64,000 bases of DNA, from positions 1 through 64,000 of the forward strand of contig NZ_LQMT02000038.1 in NCBI RefSeq assembly GCF_001620365.2, in the 5' to 3' direction. Position 1 is the first letter of the stretch. Every line of letters begins with the position of its first letter. The notes beneath the pieces are model-generated. The model was not told the DNA's origin. It saw only the letters and a program-made list of their open reading frames with translations, and did not search any database. Positions 24,388 to 33,479 of the stretch are shown here, piece by piece. The position numbers and the translations under genes were made by a program. The stretch is from Amycolatopsis keratiniphila subsp. keratiniphila (GTDB lineage Bacteria; Actinomycetota; Actinomycetes; Mycobacteriales; Pseudonocardiaceae).

Positions 24388-25283
24388 GAGCGACGGCGGT
24401 CGGCGTGGTGGTACAGCGGCGTGGTCACCATGAGCTCGCCGGAACCCGTCTCGTCGAGGATCCGCTGCAGTTTCGGGACGAGCGTGTCCGGACTACCGGT
24501 GAGCACGGCATCGGAGCGTTTCGCTATTTCGGCGCGATCGTCGGCGGTGTAAGGGAAAGCCGCCGCTTCTTCGGGACTGGGCAACCGGATGCGGGTGCCG
24601 CGGATCCGGCTGAGTACCTTCAGCCTGGTCGAGCCCGCGAGCCACTCGGCGCGCTCGTCGTCCTCGGCCGCGATGACCGAGACACTGACCAGATCGGCCT
24701 TGATCGGCGCGTCCGGAGCTAGGTGATGCGCGAAGGCGTACTTGAGTCCGCGTTCGGCGGCGAGGGCCGCGCTTTCGGGGGAGCGGCCGAGCAGCCAGAG
24801 CGCCGGGACATTGCCGCCGAGCACAGGGACCGCCTTCACCTCGGCGTCTTCGGGCGGGTCGAGATAACGCTGGAGTTCCGAGAGCAGTTCACCGAAGTCT
24901 TTCGTCCTTTGTGGACGAACGGCGGCGGAGGCCGCCTTCGAACCACCCGGGGCGCGGCCGAGACCGAGGTCGATGCGGCCCGGATGCAGGGCGGCCAGCG
25001 TCCCGAACTGTTCCGCGACGACGAGCGGTGGGTGATTCGGCAGCAGGACCCCGCCCGCGCCGATCCTCAAGCGCGTCGTGGCGTTCGCGAGGTGGGCGAT
25101 GAGGACCGCGGGCGCGGAGCTGGCGACGCCGCGCATGCCGTGATGCTCGGGGACCCAGTAACGGTGGTAGCCGAGGTCTTCGGTGAGCCGCGCGAGGTCG
25201 ACGGTGTTGAGCAGGGCTTCGCGCGGTGTCGAGCCTTCGACGATGGGGGAGGTGTCCAGGACCGAAAGGGCTACGGAAGACAT
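24315..25283 (-). CDS. LLM-class flavin-dependent oxidoreductase (luciferase-like)
   Basis: A 322-residue member of the bacterial luciferase-like family. It carries YHRYWVPEHHGM, TTRLRIGAGGVLLPNHPPLVVAEQFG and GRIDLGLGRAPG, which mark the MsnO8-like subgroup. These enzymes use reduced flavin, and sometimes F420, to oxidise small molecules. The start at 25283 removes an upstream extension that runs into a hairpin. Its last 73 bases overlap the convergent TetR gene. Substrate unknown. Confidence 0.88.
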   Translation of the reverse strand: MSSVALSVLDTSPIVEGSTPREALLNTVDLARLTEDLGYHRYWVPEHHGMRGVASSAPAVLIAHLANATTRLRIGAGGVLLPNHPPLVVAEQFGTLAALHPGRIDLGLGRAPGGSKAASAAVRPQRTKDFGELLSELQRYLDPPEDAEVKAVPVLGGNVPALWLLGRSPESAALAAERGLKYAFAHHLAPDAPIKADLVSVSVIAAEDDERAEWLAGSTRLKVLSRIRGTRIRLPSPEEAAAFPYTADDRAEIAKRSDAVLTGSPDTLVPKLQRILDETGSGELMVTTPLYHHADRRRSYELVASLAGRLTACSNRSASSRA

Positions 25284-25710
25284 TCGGTCGCCTCTCGTGA
25301 GTGGTAAGGCCTGTTCTAACCTCTTACCACTCACGAGGACGTGGCACCGCACTCACGTGATCGAAGGCGGATCTCGCGTGATTGAAGGCGGATCTCGCGT
25401 GCTCAGGGGAGGAACACGCGAGCGCGGCGTCCAGTCACGCGAGTTCCGTGCCTGATCACGCGAGTCACGGCCCTGATCACGCGAGTCACGCCTTGGCTCA
25501 CGGACTTGCGATCAAGGTGTGAAGGTCGAGTTTCCTCGGCTGAGCCGAGGGAAGGGGGCCTTCACGCGCCGCCGCTGCGACTGCTGTGGCTGGTGTGTTG
25601 CGGTGGTCGCGGACGGCGATTGCGTAGTCCGTGAAGGCCTCCTTCCCTACCTTCAGGGTAGGAAAGGAGGCCTTCACGGACCTGCGATCAACTGGCCGTC
25701 TACATCCGAG
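25284..25710. repeat. Gene-free region packed with repeats (families F, D, C)
   Basis: No gene is visible in these 427 bases. In order: an inverted repeat with arms CTCGTGAGTGGTAAG (25294-25308 and 25323-25337), family F; a family D array with GGCGGATCTCGCGTG twice and then CACGCGAG/TCACGCGAG units (25355-25500); a small perfect stem CCTCGGC-TGA-GCCGAGG (25534-25550); and a family C hairpin (25627-25681) just past the P450 stop. The last two can serve as terminators. Confidence 0.7.
25627..25681. terminator. Hairpin repeat, family C, downstream of P450 gene
   Basis: An inverted repeat with outer arms GTCCGTGAAGGCCTCCTT and complement and a CTACCTTCAGGGTAG centre. It lies 30 bases beyond the leftward P450 stop codon. 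It is closely similar to the elements at 15132 and 55014. A probable terminator. Confidence 0.7.
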
Positions 25711-27027
25711 TTAGATGAGCGCGGCCGGAAGCGTTTCGAAACCGCGCAGGATCCGGGTCTCCCTCCGTCGGCCGCCACTCAGCAGCCGCAGGTCGGGGAA
25801 GCGCTCGAAGATCGACCGCAGGCCGATCTCGCCTTCCATCCGCGCCAGCGAAGCGCCGAGGCAGTAATGCCGTCCGGCGCCGAACGACACGTGGTCCCGC
25901 GCGTTCGACCGGCCGACGTCGAAGGCGGCCGGGTCCTCGAAGATCTCCGGGTCCCGGTTCGCGCCCGCGAGCACGGTGCTGACGATCGCCCCGCGGGCGA
26001 TGGGGGTCCCGCCGATCTCGGTGTCCCGGGCGGCCAGCCTGCCGGTGAGCAGGACCGGCGGGTCGTAGCGGAGGACCTCGTCGACGGCGTTGCTCCACAG
26101 GTCCGGATCCGCCCGCAGTTTCGCGAGTTCGTCCGGATGCCGCGTCAGCAGGGCGATTCCGTTGCCGAGGAGGTTGACGGTGGTTTCGAAACCGGCCGCC
26201 AGCACCAGCCCCGCGGTGGCCTTCAGCTCCCGCTCGGTCAGGCCAACGCCGTCCTCGCGCGCGGCGATCAGCTTGCTGAGCAGGTTGTCGCCGGGGTTCG
26301 CCCGCAGCTTCTCCAGATGCACGGTGAGCCACGAGTCGAACTCGGCCAGCGTCGCCTCCACCGTCCGGAACGTTCGCCACGGCAGGCCGAGATCGAGACT
26401 CGGGGCCGCTGCCCCGCCCAGCGCGAGCACCTTGTCGCGCTCCTCCGGCGGGACGCCGAGGATCTGGCTGATCACGGTCACCGGTAGGAGCCCGCAGTAC
26501 TGCTCGATGAGATCGACCGGGCTCGTCGGGTCGAGGCCGTCGAGAAGTTCGTCGGTGATCGCCTGCGTGCGCTCCCGCAGCTGCTCCACCGCGCGGGCGG
26601 TGAAGACGCGGGTGACCAGTTTCCGGTAGCGCGTGTGGTCGGGCGGTTCGCTGGCGAGCAGCGACGGCGGCTCGATCGGATGGATCAGACCGGACGACGA
26701 CCAGGCGACGAGCCGGTTGAGCAGCGGGTTGTCCGGGACGAACCGCACGGTCTTGAACGCGTCGCTGCCCAGGACCTCCTTGCACGCCGAATGCCGGGTG
26801 GTGACATGCCCGACCCGGGTGGTGGCGATGGCGCCGTGCGAGCGGATCTCGTCGAACAGGCCGGACAGGTCCGCTCCACCGCTCGCCTCGACGGACAGCC
26901 TGCCCTGGAGGTCGCCCCGGCGCGCCGCGGCCCGCAGGGCGACCCGGGGGATGGCGTGGCCGATGCTCCAGCGGGTGACCGGTTTGGCGATCGCCTCCGC
27001 CTTGTGCCGGAAGGTCAGTGCGAACAT
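25711..27027 (-). CDS. Cytochrome P450
   Basis: A 438-residue P450 monooxygenase. The I-helix oxygen-binding motif is AGFETT at 278-283, with Glu preceding Thr-Thr as usual. The ExxR motif is EVLR at 317-320. The haem loop FGAGRHYCLG at 382-391 places the ligand at Cys389. There is no membrane anchor, so it is a soluble bacterial enzyme needing a separate ferredoxin and reductase, which are not nearby. ATG 27027 is preferred to the in-frame TTG one codon upstream. Divergent from a CNNM/CBS protein. The substrate is unknown. Confidence 0.93.
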   Translation of the reverse strand: MFALTFRHKAEAIAKPVTRWSIGHAIPRVALRAAARRGDLQGRLSVEASGGADLSGLFDEIRSHGAIATTRVGHVTTRHSACKEVLGSDAFKTVRFVPDNPLLNRLVAWSSSGLIHPIEPPSLLASEPPDHTRYRKLVTRVFTARAVEQLRERTQAITDELLDGLDPTSPVDLIEQYCGLLPVTVISQILGVPPEERDKVLALGGAAAPSLDLGLPWRTFRTVEATLAEFDSWLTVHLEKLRANPGDNLLSKLIAAREDGVGLTERELKATAGLVLAAGFETTVNLLGNGIALLTRHPDELAKLRADPDLWSNAVDEVLRYDPPVLLTGRLAARDTEIGGTPIARGAIVSTVLAGANRDPEIFEDPAAFDVGRSNARDHVSFGAGRHYCLGASLARMEGEIGLRSIFERFPDLRLLSGGRRRETRILRGFETLPAALI

Positions 27028-27151
27028 CAAGGACTCCGTCCGTGCGGCTTCTTCCGAAGGTAGCGGAACGACGTGTCAGTAGCGAGCGGCTCCGATATCT
27101 GCGATCCCGCTCCGCGCTCGGTAATGTTCTGCACTTCGAGCGGGCCGGGGA

Positions 27152-28438
27152 GTGCTTGTGGGCGGCTACGGGTTCGACATCGCGCTGGTCGCGGTGCTGG
27201 TGGTGCTCAACGCGGTGTTCGCGGGCAGCGAGATGGCGCTGATCTCGTTGCGCGAAGGGCAGTTGCGGGCGTTGGAACGGGACGGCCGCGCCGCCGCCCG
27301 CACACTGGTGCGGCTGGCGCGCGACCCGAACCGGTTCCTGGCGACGATCCAGATCGGCATCACGCTCGCCGGGTTCCTCGCCTCGGCGACGGCGGCGGTG
27401 TCCCTCGCGCAACCCCTGGTGCCGCTGCTGGGTTTCCTCGGCAACGCGGCCGGGGCGGTGGCCGTAGCGCTGGTGACGATGGTCCTCACGTTCCTGACCC
27501 TGGTGCTCGGCGAACTGGCGCCGAAGCGGCTGGCGATGCAGAACGCGCTGCGGTGGGCGTTGCTGGTGGCGCGTCCGCTGAACCTGTTGTCGGCGATCTC
27601 GCGGCCCGTGGTGTGGGCACTGAGCGTGTCGACGAACTTCGTCGTGCGGGCGCTGGGCGGGCGGCCGGAAGCCGATCCGGACCAGATGTCGCCCGAGGAG
27701 CTCCGGGAACTGGTATCGGCGCAGCGCGGCCTGAACGCCGAGCAGCGCATGATCATCAACGGTGCCTTGGAGATCCACGAACGACGGCTGCGGGAAGTGC
27801 TCGTGCCCCGCCGGGCGGTGCTGACCTTGGCGGCCGAGCAGGATCTGCTCTCGGCACGCAGGCAGCTGGCCGAATCCGGCCATTCCCGGGCGCCGGTCGC
27901 ACGCGGCGGCCATCTGGACGACGTCGTCGGTGTCGTGCGGTTGCGTGACCTGCTCGACGACCACGAAGACCTCGCCGAAGTGGTCCGGCCGGCGGTGGTG
28001 TTCCCCGATTCGCTGCGGGTATCGGACGCGCTCCGGAGTTTCAAGGCCGAACGGGAGCAGATGGCGCTGGTGGTCGACGAGCACGGCGCCGTCGCGGGTA
28101 TGGTCACGCTGGAGGATCTGCTGGAGGAGATCGTCGGCGAGATCTACGACGAGACCGACCGTGACGTGCTGGCCGTGCGCGACGGCAACGACGGTTCCCT
28201 GGTCCTCCCCGGCACCTTCCCGGTGCACGACCTCGTCGACGTCGGGGTCGAACTGCGCGACGCGCCGCCGGGGGAGTACGCGACCATCGCGGGGCTGATC
28301 CTCGTGATCCTCGGGCGGATCCCTGAGAAACCGGGCGACCGCGTGGTGGTCTCCGGTTGGACGGCCGAGGTGCTCGGCGTCGAGCACCACGCGATCACGC
28401 GGGTGGCGCTGCACCGTGGGACGAACCCGGAGCGATGA
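27152..28438 (+). CDS. CNNM/CorB-like membrane protein with CBS pair and CorC domain
   Basis: A 428-residue protein of the hemolysin-C (HCC) family. The N-terminal DUF21/CNNM domain (about residues 1-180) has several membrane segments and the NAVFAGSEMALISL and GELAPKRLA motifs. A tandem CBS domain follows (about 205-325), with the EHGAVAGMVTLEDLLEEIVGEI motif, and a CorC_HlyC domain ends the protein. Relatives act in magnesium and other divalent-cation homeostasis; hemolysin is a historical label. GTG 27152 is taken as the start; GTG 27158 is possible. Confidence 0.88.
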   Translation: MLVGGYGFDIALVAVLVVLNAVFAGSEMALISLREGQLRALERDGRAAARTLVRLARDPNRFLATIQIGITLAGFLASATAAVSLAQPLVPLLGFLGNAAGAVAVALVTMVLTFLTLVLGELAPKRLAMQNALRWALLVARPLNLLSAISRPVVWALSVSTNFVVRALGGRPEADPDQMSPEELRELVSAQRGLNAEQRMIINGALEIHERRLREVLVPRRAVLTLAAEQDLLSARRQLAESGHSRAPVARGGHLDDVVGVVRLRDLLDDHEDLAEVVRPAVVFPDSLRVSDALRSFKAEREQMALVVDEHGAVAGMVTLEDLLEEIVGEIYDETDRDVLAVRDGNDGSLVLPGTFPVHDLVDVGVELRDAPPGEYATIAGLILVILGRIPEKPGDRVVVSGWTAEVLGVEHHAITRVALHRGTNPER

Positions 28439-28501
28439 GTTGCGCCGGACGCGCGGGGTTGGCAGCGTGCCCGGTGTCCCGCCACGAAGGAAGGTGCCCC
28501 G

Positions 28502-30181
28502 ATGCCGCAAGACCAGCCGGATTTGAAACCTCGTTCACGAGACGTGACCGACGGCCTGGAGCGCGCGGCGGCCCGCGGGATGCTCCGCGCGGTCGGGATG
28601 GGCGACGACGACTTCGCCAAACCGCAGATCGGCGTGGCGTCCTCGTGGAACGAGATCACCCCGTGCAACCTGTCGCTCGACCGGCTGGCCAAGGCGGTCA
28701 AGAACGGCGTGCACGCGGCAGGCGGCTACCCGCTGGAGTTCGGCACGATCTCGGTGTCCGACGGTATTTCCATGGGCCACGAGGGAATGCATTTCTCGCT
28801 GGTGTCCCGCGAGGTGATCGCCGATTCGGTCGAGACGGTGATGATGGCCGAGCGGCTGGACGGCTCCGTGCTGCTGGCGGGCTGTGACAAATCCCTGCCG
28901 GGCATGCTCATGGCCGCGGCCCGGCTCGATCTCGCGTCGGTCTTCCTTTACGCCGGCTCGATCATGCCCGGTCAGGTCGACGGCCAGGACGTCACGATCA
29001 TCGACGCGTTCGAAGCCGTGGGCGCGTGCCTGGCGGGCAAGATCAGCCGTGCCGAAGTGGACAAGATCGAGCGTGCGATCTGCCCCGGCGAAGGGGCCTG
29101 CGGCGGTATGTACACCGCCAACACGATGGCGTCGGTCGCCGAAGCGCTCGGCATGTCTCTGCCCGGATCGGCCGCCCCGCCCGCGGTCGACCGGCGCCGT
29201 GACGGCTTCGCGCACCGATCGGGGGAGGCCGTCGTCGGCATGCTCCGCCAGGGCATCACCGCGCGGCAGATCATGACCATGGAAGCGTTCGAGAACGCCA
29301 TCGCCGTCGTGATGGCGCTGGGCGGTTCGACCAACGCCGTCCTCCACCTGCTCGCGATCGCGCGCGAGGCGGAGGTCGATCTGCGCATCGACGATTTCAA
29401 CCGGATCGGCGACAAGGTCCCGCACCTCGGCGACCTCAAACCGTTCGGGAAGTACGTGATGAACGACGTCGACAAGGTCGGCGGCATCCCCGTGGTGATG
29501 AAGGCGCTGCTCGACGCCGGGCTCATGCACGGCGACGTGCTCACCGTGACCGGGAAGACGATGGCCGAGAACCTCGAAGGCATCGCTCCGGCCGGGGTCG
29601 ACGGCGAGATCATCCGACCGCTCGACCGTCCGATCCACAAGACCGGCGGGCTGACCATCCTCAAGGGCTCGCTGGCGCCCGAAGGCGCGGTCGTGAAGTC
29701 GGCGGGCTTCGACGAATCGACGTTCACCGGTACCGCGCGGGTCTTCGACGGCGAGCGGGCCGCTCTCGACGCGCTCGCCGAGGGCCGGATCGTCGCCGGG
29801 GACGTCGTCGTCATCCGCTACGAAGGTCCCAAGGGCGGGCCGGGGATGCGGGAGATGCTCGCCATCACCGGTGCGATCAAGGGCGCCGGACTCGGCAAGG
29901 ACGTCCTGCTCATCACCGACGGCCGGTTCAGCGGCGGCACCACCGGGCTCTGCGTCGGCCACATCGCCCCGGAAGCCGTCGACGCCGGGCCGATCGCGTT
30001 CGTGCGTGACGGGGATCCGATCACGCTCGACGTCGCGAACCGGACGCTCGAAGTCGGGATCGACGACATCGAGGCACGCAAGGAGGGCTGGACGCCCAAG
30101 GCGCCCGCGTACACGCGCGGGGTGCTCGGCAAGTACGCCAAGGTCGTGCGGAGCGCCGCGCACGGAGCCGTTTGCGAGTAG
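28502..30181 (+). CDS. ilvD: Dihydroxy-acid dehydratase
   Basis: A 559-residue enzyme of the IlvD/Edd family. It dehydrates 2,3-dihydroxy-isovalerate and dihydroxy-methylvalerate, the third common step of valine and isoleucine synthesis. Iron-sulfur cysteines are visible at Cys55 (TPCNLS), Cys128 (AGCDKSLPG) and Cys200 (GACGGMYTANTM). The C-terminal half has DGRFSGGTTGLCVGHIAPEA. The start has a GAAGGAAGG site. It stands alone, without other ilv genes. The chemistry is clear; some relatives act on sugar acids, but length and motifs favour IlvD. Confidence 0.92.
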   Translation: MPQDQPDLKPRSRDVTDGLERAAARGMLRAVGMGDDDFAKPQIGVASSWNEITPCNLSLDRLAKAVKNGVHAAGGYPLEFGTISVSDGISMGHEGMHFSLVSREVIADSVETVMMAERLDGSVLLAGCDKSLPGMLMAAARLDLASVFLYAGSIMPGQVDGQDVTIIDAFEAVGACLAGKISRAEVDKIERAICPGEGACGGMYTANTMASVAEALGMSLPGSAAPPAVDRRRDGFAHRSGEAVVGMLRQGITARQIMTMEAFENAIAVVMALGGSTNAVLHLLAIAREAEVDLRIDDFNRIGDKVPHLGDLKPFGKYVMNDVDKVGGIPVVMKALLDAGLMHGDVLTVTGKTMAENLEGIAPAGVDGEIIRPLDRPIHKTGGLTILKGSLAPEGAVVKSAGFDESTFTGTARVFDGERAALDALAEGRIVAGDVVVIRYEGPKGGPGMREMLAITGAIKGAGLGKDVLLITDGRFSGGTTGLCVGHIAPEAVDAGPIAFVRDGDPITLDVANRTLEVGIDDIEARKEGWTPKAPAYTRGVLGKYAKVVRSAAHGAVCE

Positions 30182-30216
30182 GAGGCCAGCCGGGGGCCGC
30201 GCGGGGATGGTATGTG

Positions 30217-30261
30217 TCCATGAAGGAATTGGGACATTGGACGTCCCAATTCCTTCATGGA
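30217..30261. terminator. Perfect 19-base hairpin between convergent genes
   Basis: Arms of 19 bases (30217-30235 and 30243-30261; arm TCCATGAAGGAATTGGGAC) flank a 7-base loop. It lies between the ends of ilvD and the leftward restriction gene, and could terminate both. It resembles the other hairpin families in size and in its symmetric ends but has its own sequence. Confidence 0.75.
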
Positions 30262-30288
30262 CGGCCAGGTCCGGCCTGCAGAACACCA

Positions 30289-32097
30289 CTACGCCGGGCG
30301 TGTCCAGATTTTTTCCGCGATTTGGGAAGCGAGGAGATGGGAGCGTTCCTCGATGTCTTCCTCGGTCCAACGAGCCTGATCGGCGAGGAGATGCTTGTTG
30401 AGCATCAACACGCTGTGCTCGGCGATGCCCTCCCGCTTGCCTTGGTGGTGCTCGTTGCCGGACCAGCCGCTGTTCGAGAGGACAGGGTTCAGCCGGCTCG
30501 TGAGCAGAGTGAGATTTCCCAGCCGTTGTACGCGATGGTCACGCCGCAGTCGGCTATCGGCGTCATCCGCCAGCCCGGTGCTCCAATTCTTCTCCCAGCT
30601 GACAGGCATGATGTGTTCGATGGTGAGGCTACCTCGCGGACAGTGCGCATCCTCGCTCTTGGGAGACCGGTAGCTGTCTTCCAAGGCTTCCAGGACCATG
30701 CGTCCACGTCGCCGTGGGATCATCACGGAGTAGAAGCGAATCTTCCGCAGGCTGTCGATCACCTCGACATCGAGCGGCCATCGCCGCGAGTCGCCGGTCT
30801 GCTCGGCCAGGAACCTTTCGGTCGCTGTTCCGATTTCGTGCGGTTCTTGGAGACCCAGATGTTTGATGAGCTCGACGACGACACTGTTGGTGTCGGCGAG
30901 AGTCGTGCGGCACAGCATGCGCCTGACCAGCCAACTTTCGACGGCCTTCAGTGCCTGGTCGCGAGCAGCCGGAGGAACTGACGAGGCTGGTCGCAGGAGC
31001 CAGAGAAGTAAGGGCATCGTGGCGGCGATGTCCATCACTTCGATTACTCGGTAATGAAAAGTGCCCGGTGTCGAGTACGGTGCAAGGCTGTCGAGTTGCC
31101 GGTAACACTGAGCATCGCTCTTCAGTTCCGCGAGGACTGTCCGCACGTCCTCCGCTGGTGTGAGGACGTGGTCCCGGAAGTCCGTGAAGATCCGATCCGA
31201 GGGAACCAGGTGTGCTCGCCGCATGGTGAGCCAGTAGTTGAGGAAGACATCGATCCGGGGCCTGTTCAGGCGACCTTGACGGAGCTCTTTACGCCAAAAG
31301 TCTCCGGATACGGCTTCCCAGTAGTCCCGGTCGAGTTGCTCGGTGTCCAGGTGCTGCCGCTCGGCGGCCTGGAAAACGGCATTCTTCACCAAGTCCGCAG
31401 CCAGCAGCGGACTACCACGGTCGTTGAGTGCTTCGAAGATCGCTTGGGCATTGTCGCCAGGCTCGAGATCAATCACGACGAGCTTGAGATGGCGCGCCAG
31501 TGTGGTGGTCAGAGACCGCAGTCGATCGCTGGCTTCGTCCTCGCCACTTTCGAGGGCCCAGCTCCGAATGCGCTCGCGCAGGAAGACGATCGCTTGGCTT
31601 ACCCGGTGTTCGCCGGAGTCGTTTGCTGGATCGTCATCCATGGCATCCTGGAACGGTGCCCGGTCAGCCAAGATCGGCCACACCTTCAGTAACTCGTCGT
31701 CCTCCTCGATGATGTGCTCGGGATTGCGGACGAGAGCTTTGAGCAAAGCTGCGTCGCGTGAACGGCCATACTTCTCGGCGACCTGCCGTACTGCGTTGAG
31801 CAGCAGTTGCAGGGTGATCAAGCGCTGCTGGCCATCGATGACATGCCGTACCTGGATGTATCCTGCGGGATTCGGCTGCTGGTCGAGGACCACCGCTCCC
31901 AAGAAGTGTGCGGGCACTTCGGGGTGATGAGCGAGGTCCTGTGCCTCCAGAAGTTCTTCGGCGACTGCCCGGACGTCTGCCCATAGCGGCTCCCACTGCT
32001 TTTCGATTTCCCACACATAGGGCCGCTGGAACACCGGGATCACGTAGCGAACCTGCGGTTCGAACAGTTTCTGCGGCGTCAGTGTGTTGGCCTGCAC
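30289..32097 (-). CDS. GmrSD-type restriction protein (DUF262 + DUF1524)
   Basis: A 602-residue protein with the architecture of type IV, modification-dependent restriction enzymes. The DUF262 domain shows PVFQRPYVWE (21-30), the ParB-like DGQQR motif (88-92) and FEALNDRGSPL (221-231). The DUF1524 HNH nuclease has IEHIMP with His495 and RLGNLTLL with Asn528 further on. Both halves appear intact. The GTG start at 32097 has a GGGGAG site. Base composition looks lower in GC than neighbouring genes. It stands alone between ilvD and a PucR gene, suggesting acquisition as a phage-defence gene. Confidence 0.85.
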   Translation of the reverse strand: MQANTLTPQKLFEPQVRYVIPVFQRPYVWEIEKQWEPLWADVRAVAEELLEAQDLAHHPEVPAHFLGAVVLDQQPNPAGYIQVRHVIDGQQRLITLQLLLNAVRQVAEKYGRSRDAALLKALVRNPEHIIEEDDELLKVWPILADRAPFQDAMDDDPANDSGEHRVSQAIVFLRERIRSWALESGEDEASDRLRSLTTTLARHLKLVVIDLEPGDNAQAIFEALNDRGSPLLAADLVKNAVFQAAERQHLDTEQLDRDYWEAVSGDFWRKELRQGRLNRPRIDVFLNYWLTMRRAHLVPSDRIFTDFRDHVLTPAEDVRTVLAELKSDAQCYRQLDSLAPYSTPGTFHYRVIEVMDIAATMPLLLWLLRPASSVPPAARDQALKAVESWLVRRMLCRTTLADTNSVVVELIKHLGLQEPHEIGTATERFLAEQTGDSRRWPLDVEVIDSLRKIRFYSVMIPRRRGRMVLEALEDSYRSPKSEDAHCPRGSLTIEHIMPVSWEKNWSTGLADDADSRLRRDHRVQRLGNLTLLTSRLNPVLSNSGWSGNEHHQGKREGIAEHSVLMLNKHLLADQARWTEEDIEERSHLLASQIAEKIWTRPA

Positions 32098-32366
32098 TGG
32101 ATCTCCCCTGAAGCATCGACTCGAGCTAGTTGCCAGTCGCTCGATCGCCAGGAGGCGTTACGTTCAGATCAGTAGCTGATTGCTTCATTGCGATCACGGT
32201 CTGTGCTCGGCGGTGTCGGCCATCGATGCTCCGGCGTCTGAGGCCTTCACGAACGGGTGATGCGTAGGCCGGACAGGCCCGAGTACGTAATTCACCCGAT
32301 GTGCCCCGCTACTCCGCAGTAGCAGACTCGGCGGCCCGACGATTCCCGCTGCTCCGGAGGTCGACG

Positions 32367-33476
32367 ATGACCGCGTCCCACGCCCCAGCCCGCTCCGCCG
32401 CCCTCGTGATCGCCCGCGTGGTCGTCGACGGGATCCGGCATTCGCTGCCCGAGCACGCGCCGCTGTTCGACGCGCGCGCCACGGAGTTCGTCGCCTCGGT
32501 ACTCGAGCGCGACGGGATGAACCTGGGCATCGCGGCGGGTGCGGACGCCTTCCGCCAGGTCGGCGTCGCCGAATACGCGGCAGGCAAGGAACTGGACCGG
32601 CTCTCCCGGGCCTACCACGCGGCGGGTCGTGGCGCCCTTCCCGCGCTGGCGTCGCTGTCGCGGCAGCCCGGGGCCGGGTCCGCCCTGATGGACACCGGGG
32701 TGGAGGCCCTGCTCCGCTGCTCCGACGTCCTGATCCGGCTGTCCACCGCGGCTTACCGCGCCGCGCACACGCCCTCGGTCGCCGAGCTGCGCCGTGACTT
32801 GCTGAAGGAGATCTTGAGCGGACGTCCTCCCGCGAAATGGGCGGGCCTCGCGGCCGAGGCGGGCTGGGTGCCGCCCGCGCGGGTGGTGGCCGTCGCCGCC
32901 GAACCCGGCGCCGTCCGCGCCTCGTTCGGCCCGGAGGTGCTGGCCGACCTCGCCGGCGAGTACCCGCTCATGCTCGTGCCCGACGACGTCGAGATCGGCG
33001 GTGTCCTGGCGGGGACGCGGGCGGCGGTCGGGCCCGCGGTCGCACCCGCCGACGCCGCGGTGTCCCTGCGCTGGGCGCGCCGGACGCTGGAGCTGGTCCG
33101 CCGCGAGGTGATCGAGGACGGCCCGCTCGTGCGCTGGTCGGATCACCTGACCACGCACTGGCTGTTCGCCGACGAGGTGCTCACCACCGCGCTGGTGAAC
33201 CGCAGTCTGGCGCCGATCGCCGACCTGCCCGCCAACGAACGCACCAAACTCGCCGAAACCCTCGACGCCATGCTCTCCGCCCGCGGCGGGGCACCCGAGA
33301 TCGCGAACAACCTCGGCGTGCACCCGCAGACGGTCCGGAACCGCATGCGACGGCTGCGGGTCCTGTTCGGTGCTCGGCTCGACGACCCGCAGACCCGCCT
33401 GGACCTGCGGATCGCCCTGCGCGCGGAGCTGCTCACGGTCGAGCCGGCCCGGTCCGCCCCGATGAAGGTGGCGTGA
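32367..33476 (+). CDS. PucR-type transcriptional regulator
   Basis: A 369-residue protein. The C-terminus is a PucR helix-turn-helix (LAETLDAMLSARGGAPEIANNLGVHPQTVRNRMRRLRVLFG, about residues 290-332). A helical sensory region resembling RsbT/GGDEF-associated domains fills the N-terminal two thirds. The ATG at 32367 was chosen because CCGGAGG precedes it; an in-frame GTG 66 bases upstream gives a less plausible leader. Target genes are not obvious: upstream lies the restriction gene and downstream a convergent LuxR regulator. Function beyond regulation is unknown. Confidence 0.8.
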   Translation: MTASHAPARSAALVIARVVVDGIRHSLPEHAPLFDARATEFVASVLERDGMNLGIAAGADAFRQVGVAEYAAGKELDRLSRAYHAAGRGALPALASLSRQPGAGSALMDTGVEALLRCSDVLIRLSTAAYRAAHTPSVAELRRDLLKEILSGRPPAKWAGLAAEAGWVPPARVVAVAAEPGAVRASFGPEVLADLAGEYPLMLVPDDVEIGGVLAGTRAAVGPAVAPADAAVSLRWARRTLELVRREVIEDGPLVRWSDHLTTHWLFADEVLTTALVNRSLAPIADLPANERTKLAETLDAMLSARGGAPEIANNLGVHPQTVRNRMRRLRVLFGARLDDPQTRLDLRIALRAELLTVEPARSAPMKVA

Positions 33477-33479
33477 GCG

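Noticed and set aside
32098..32366. tRNA or small RNA gene in the gap before the PucR gene
   Set aside because: I looked for a cloverleaf, a T-loop GTTCRANNC and a terminator stem and found none convincing.
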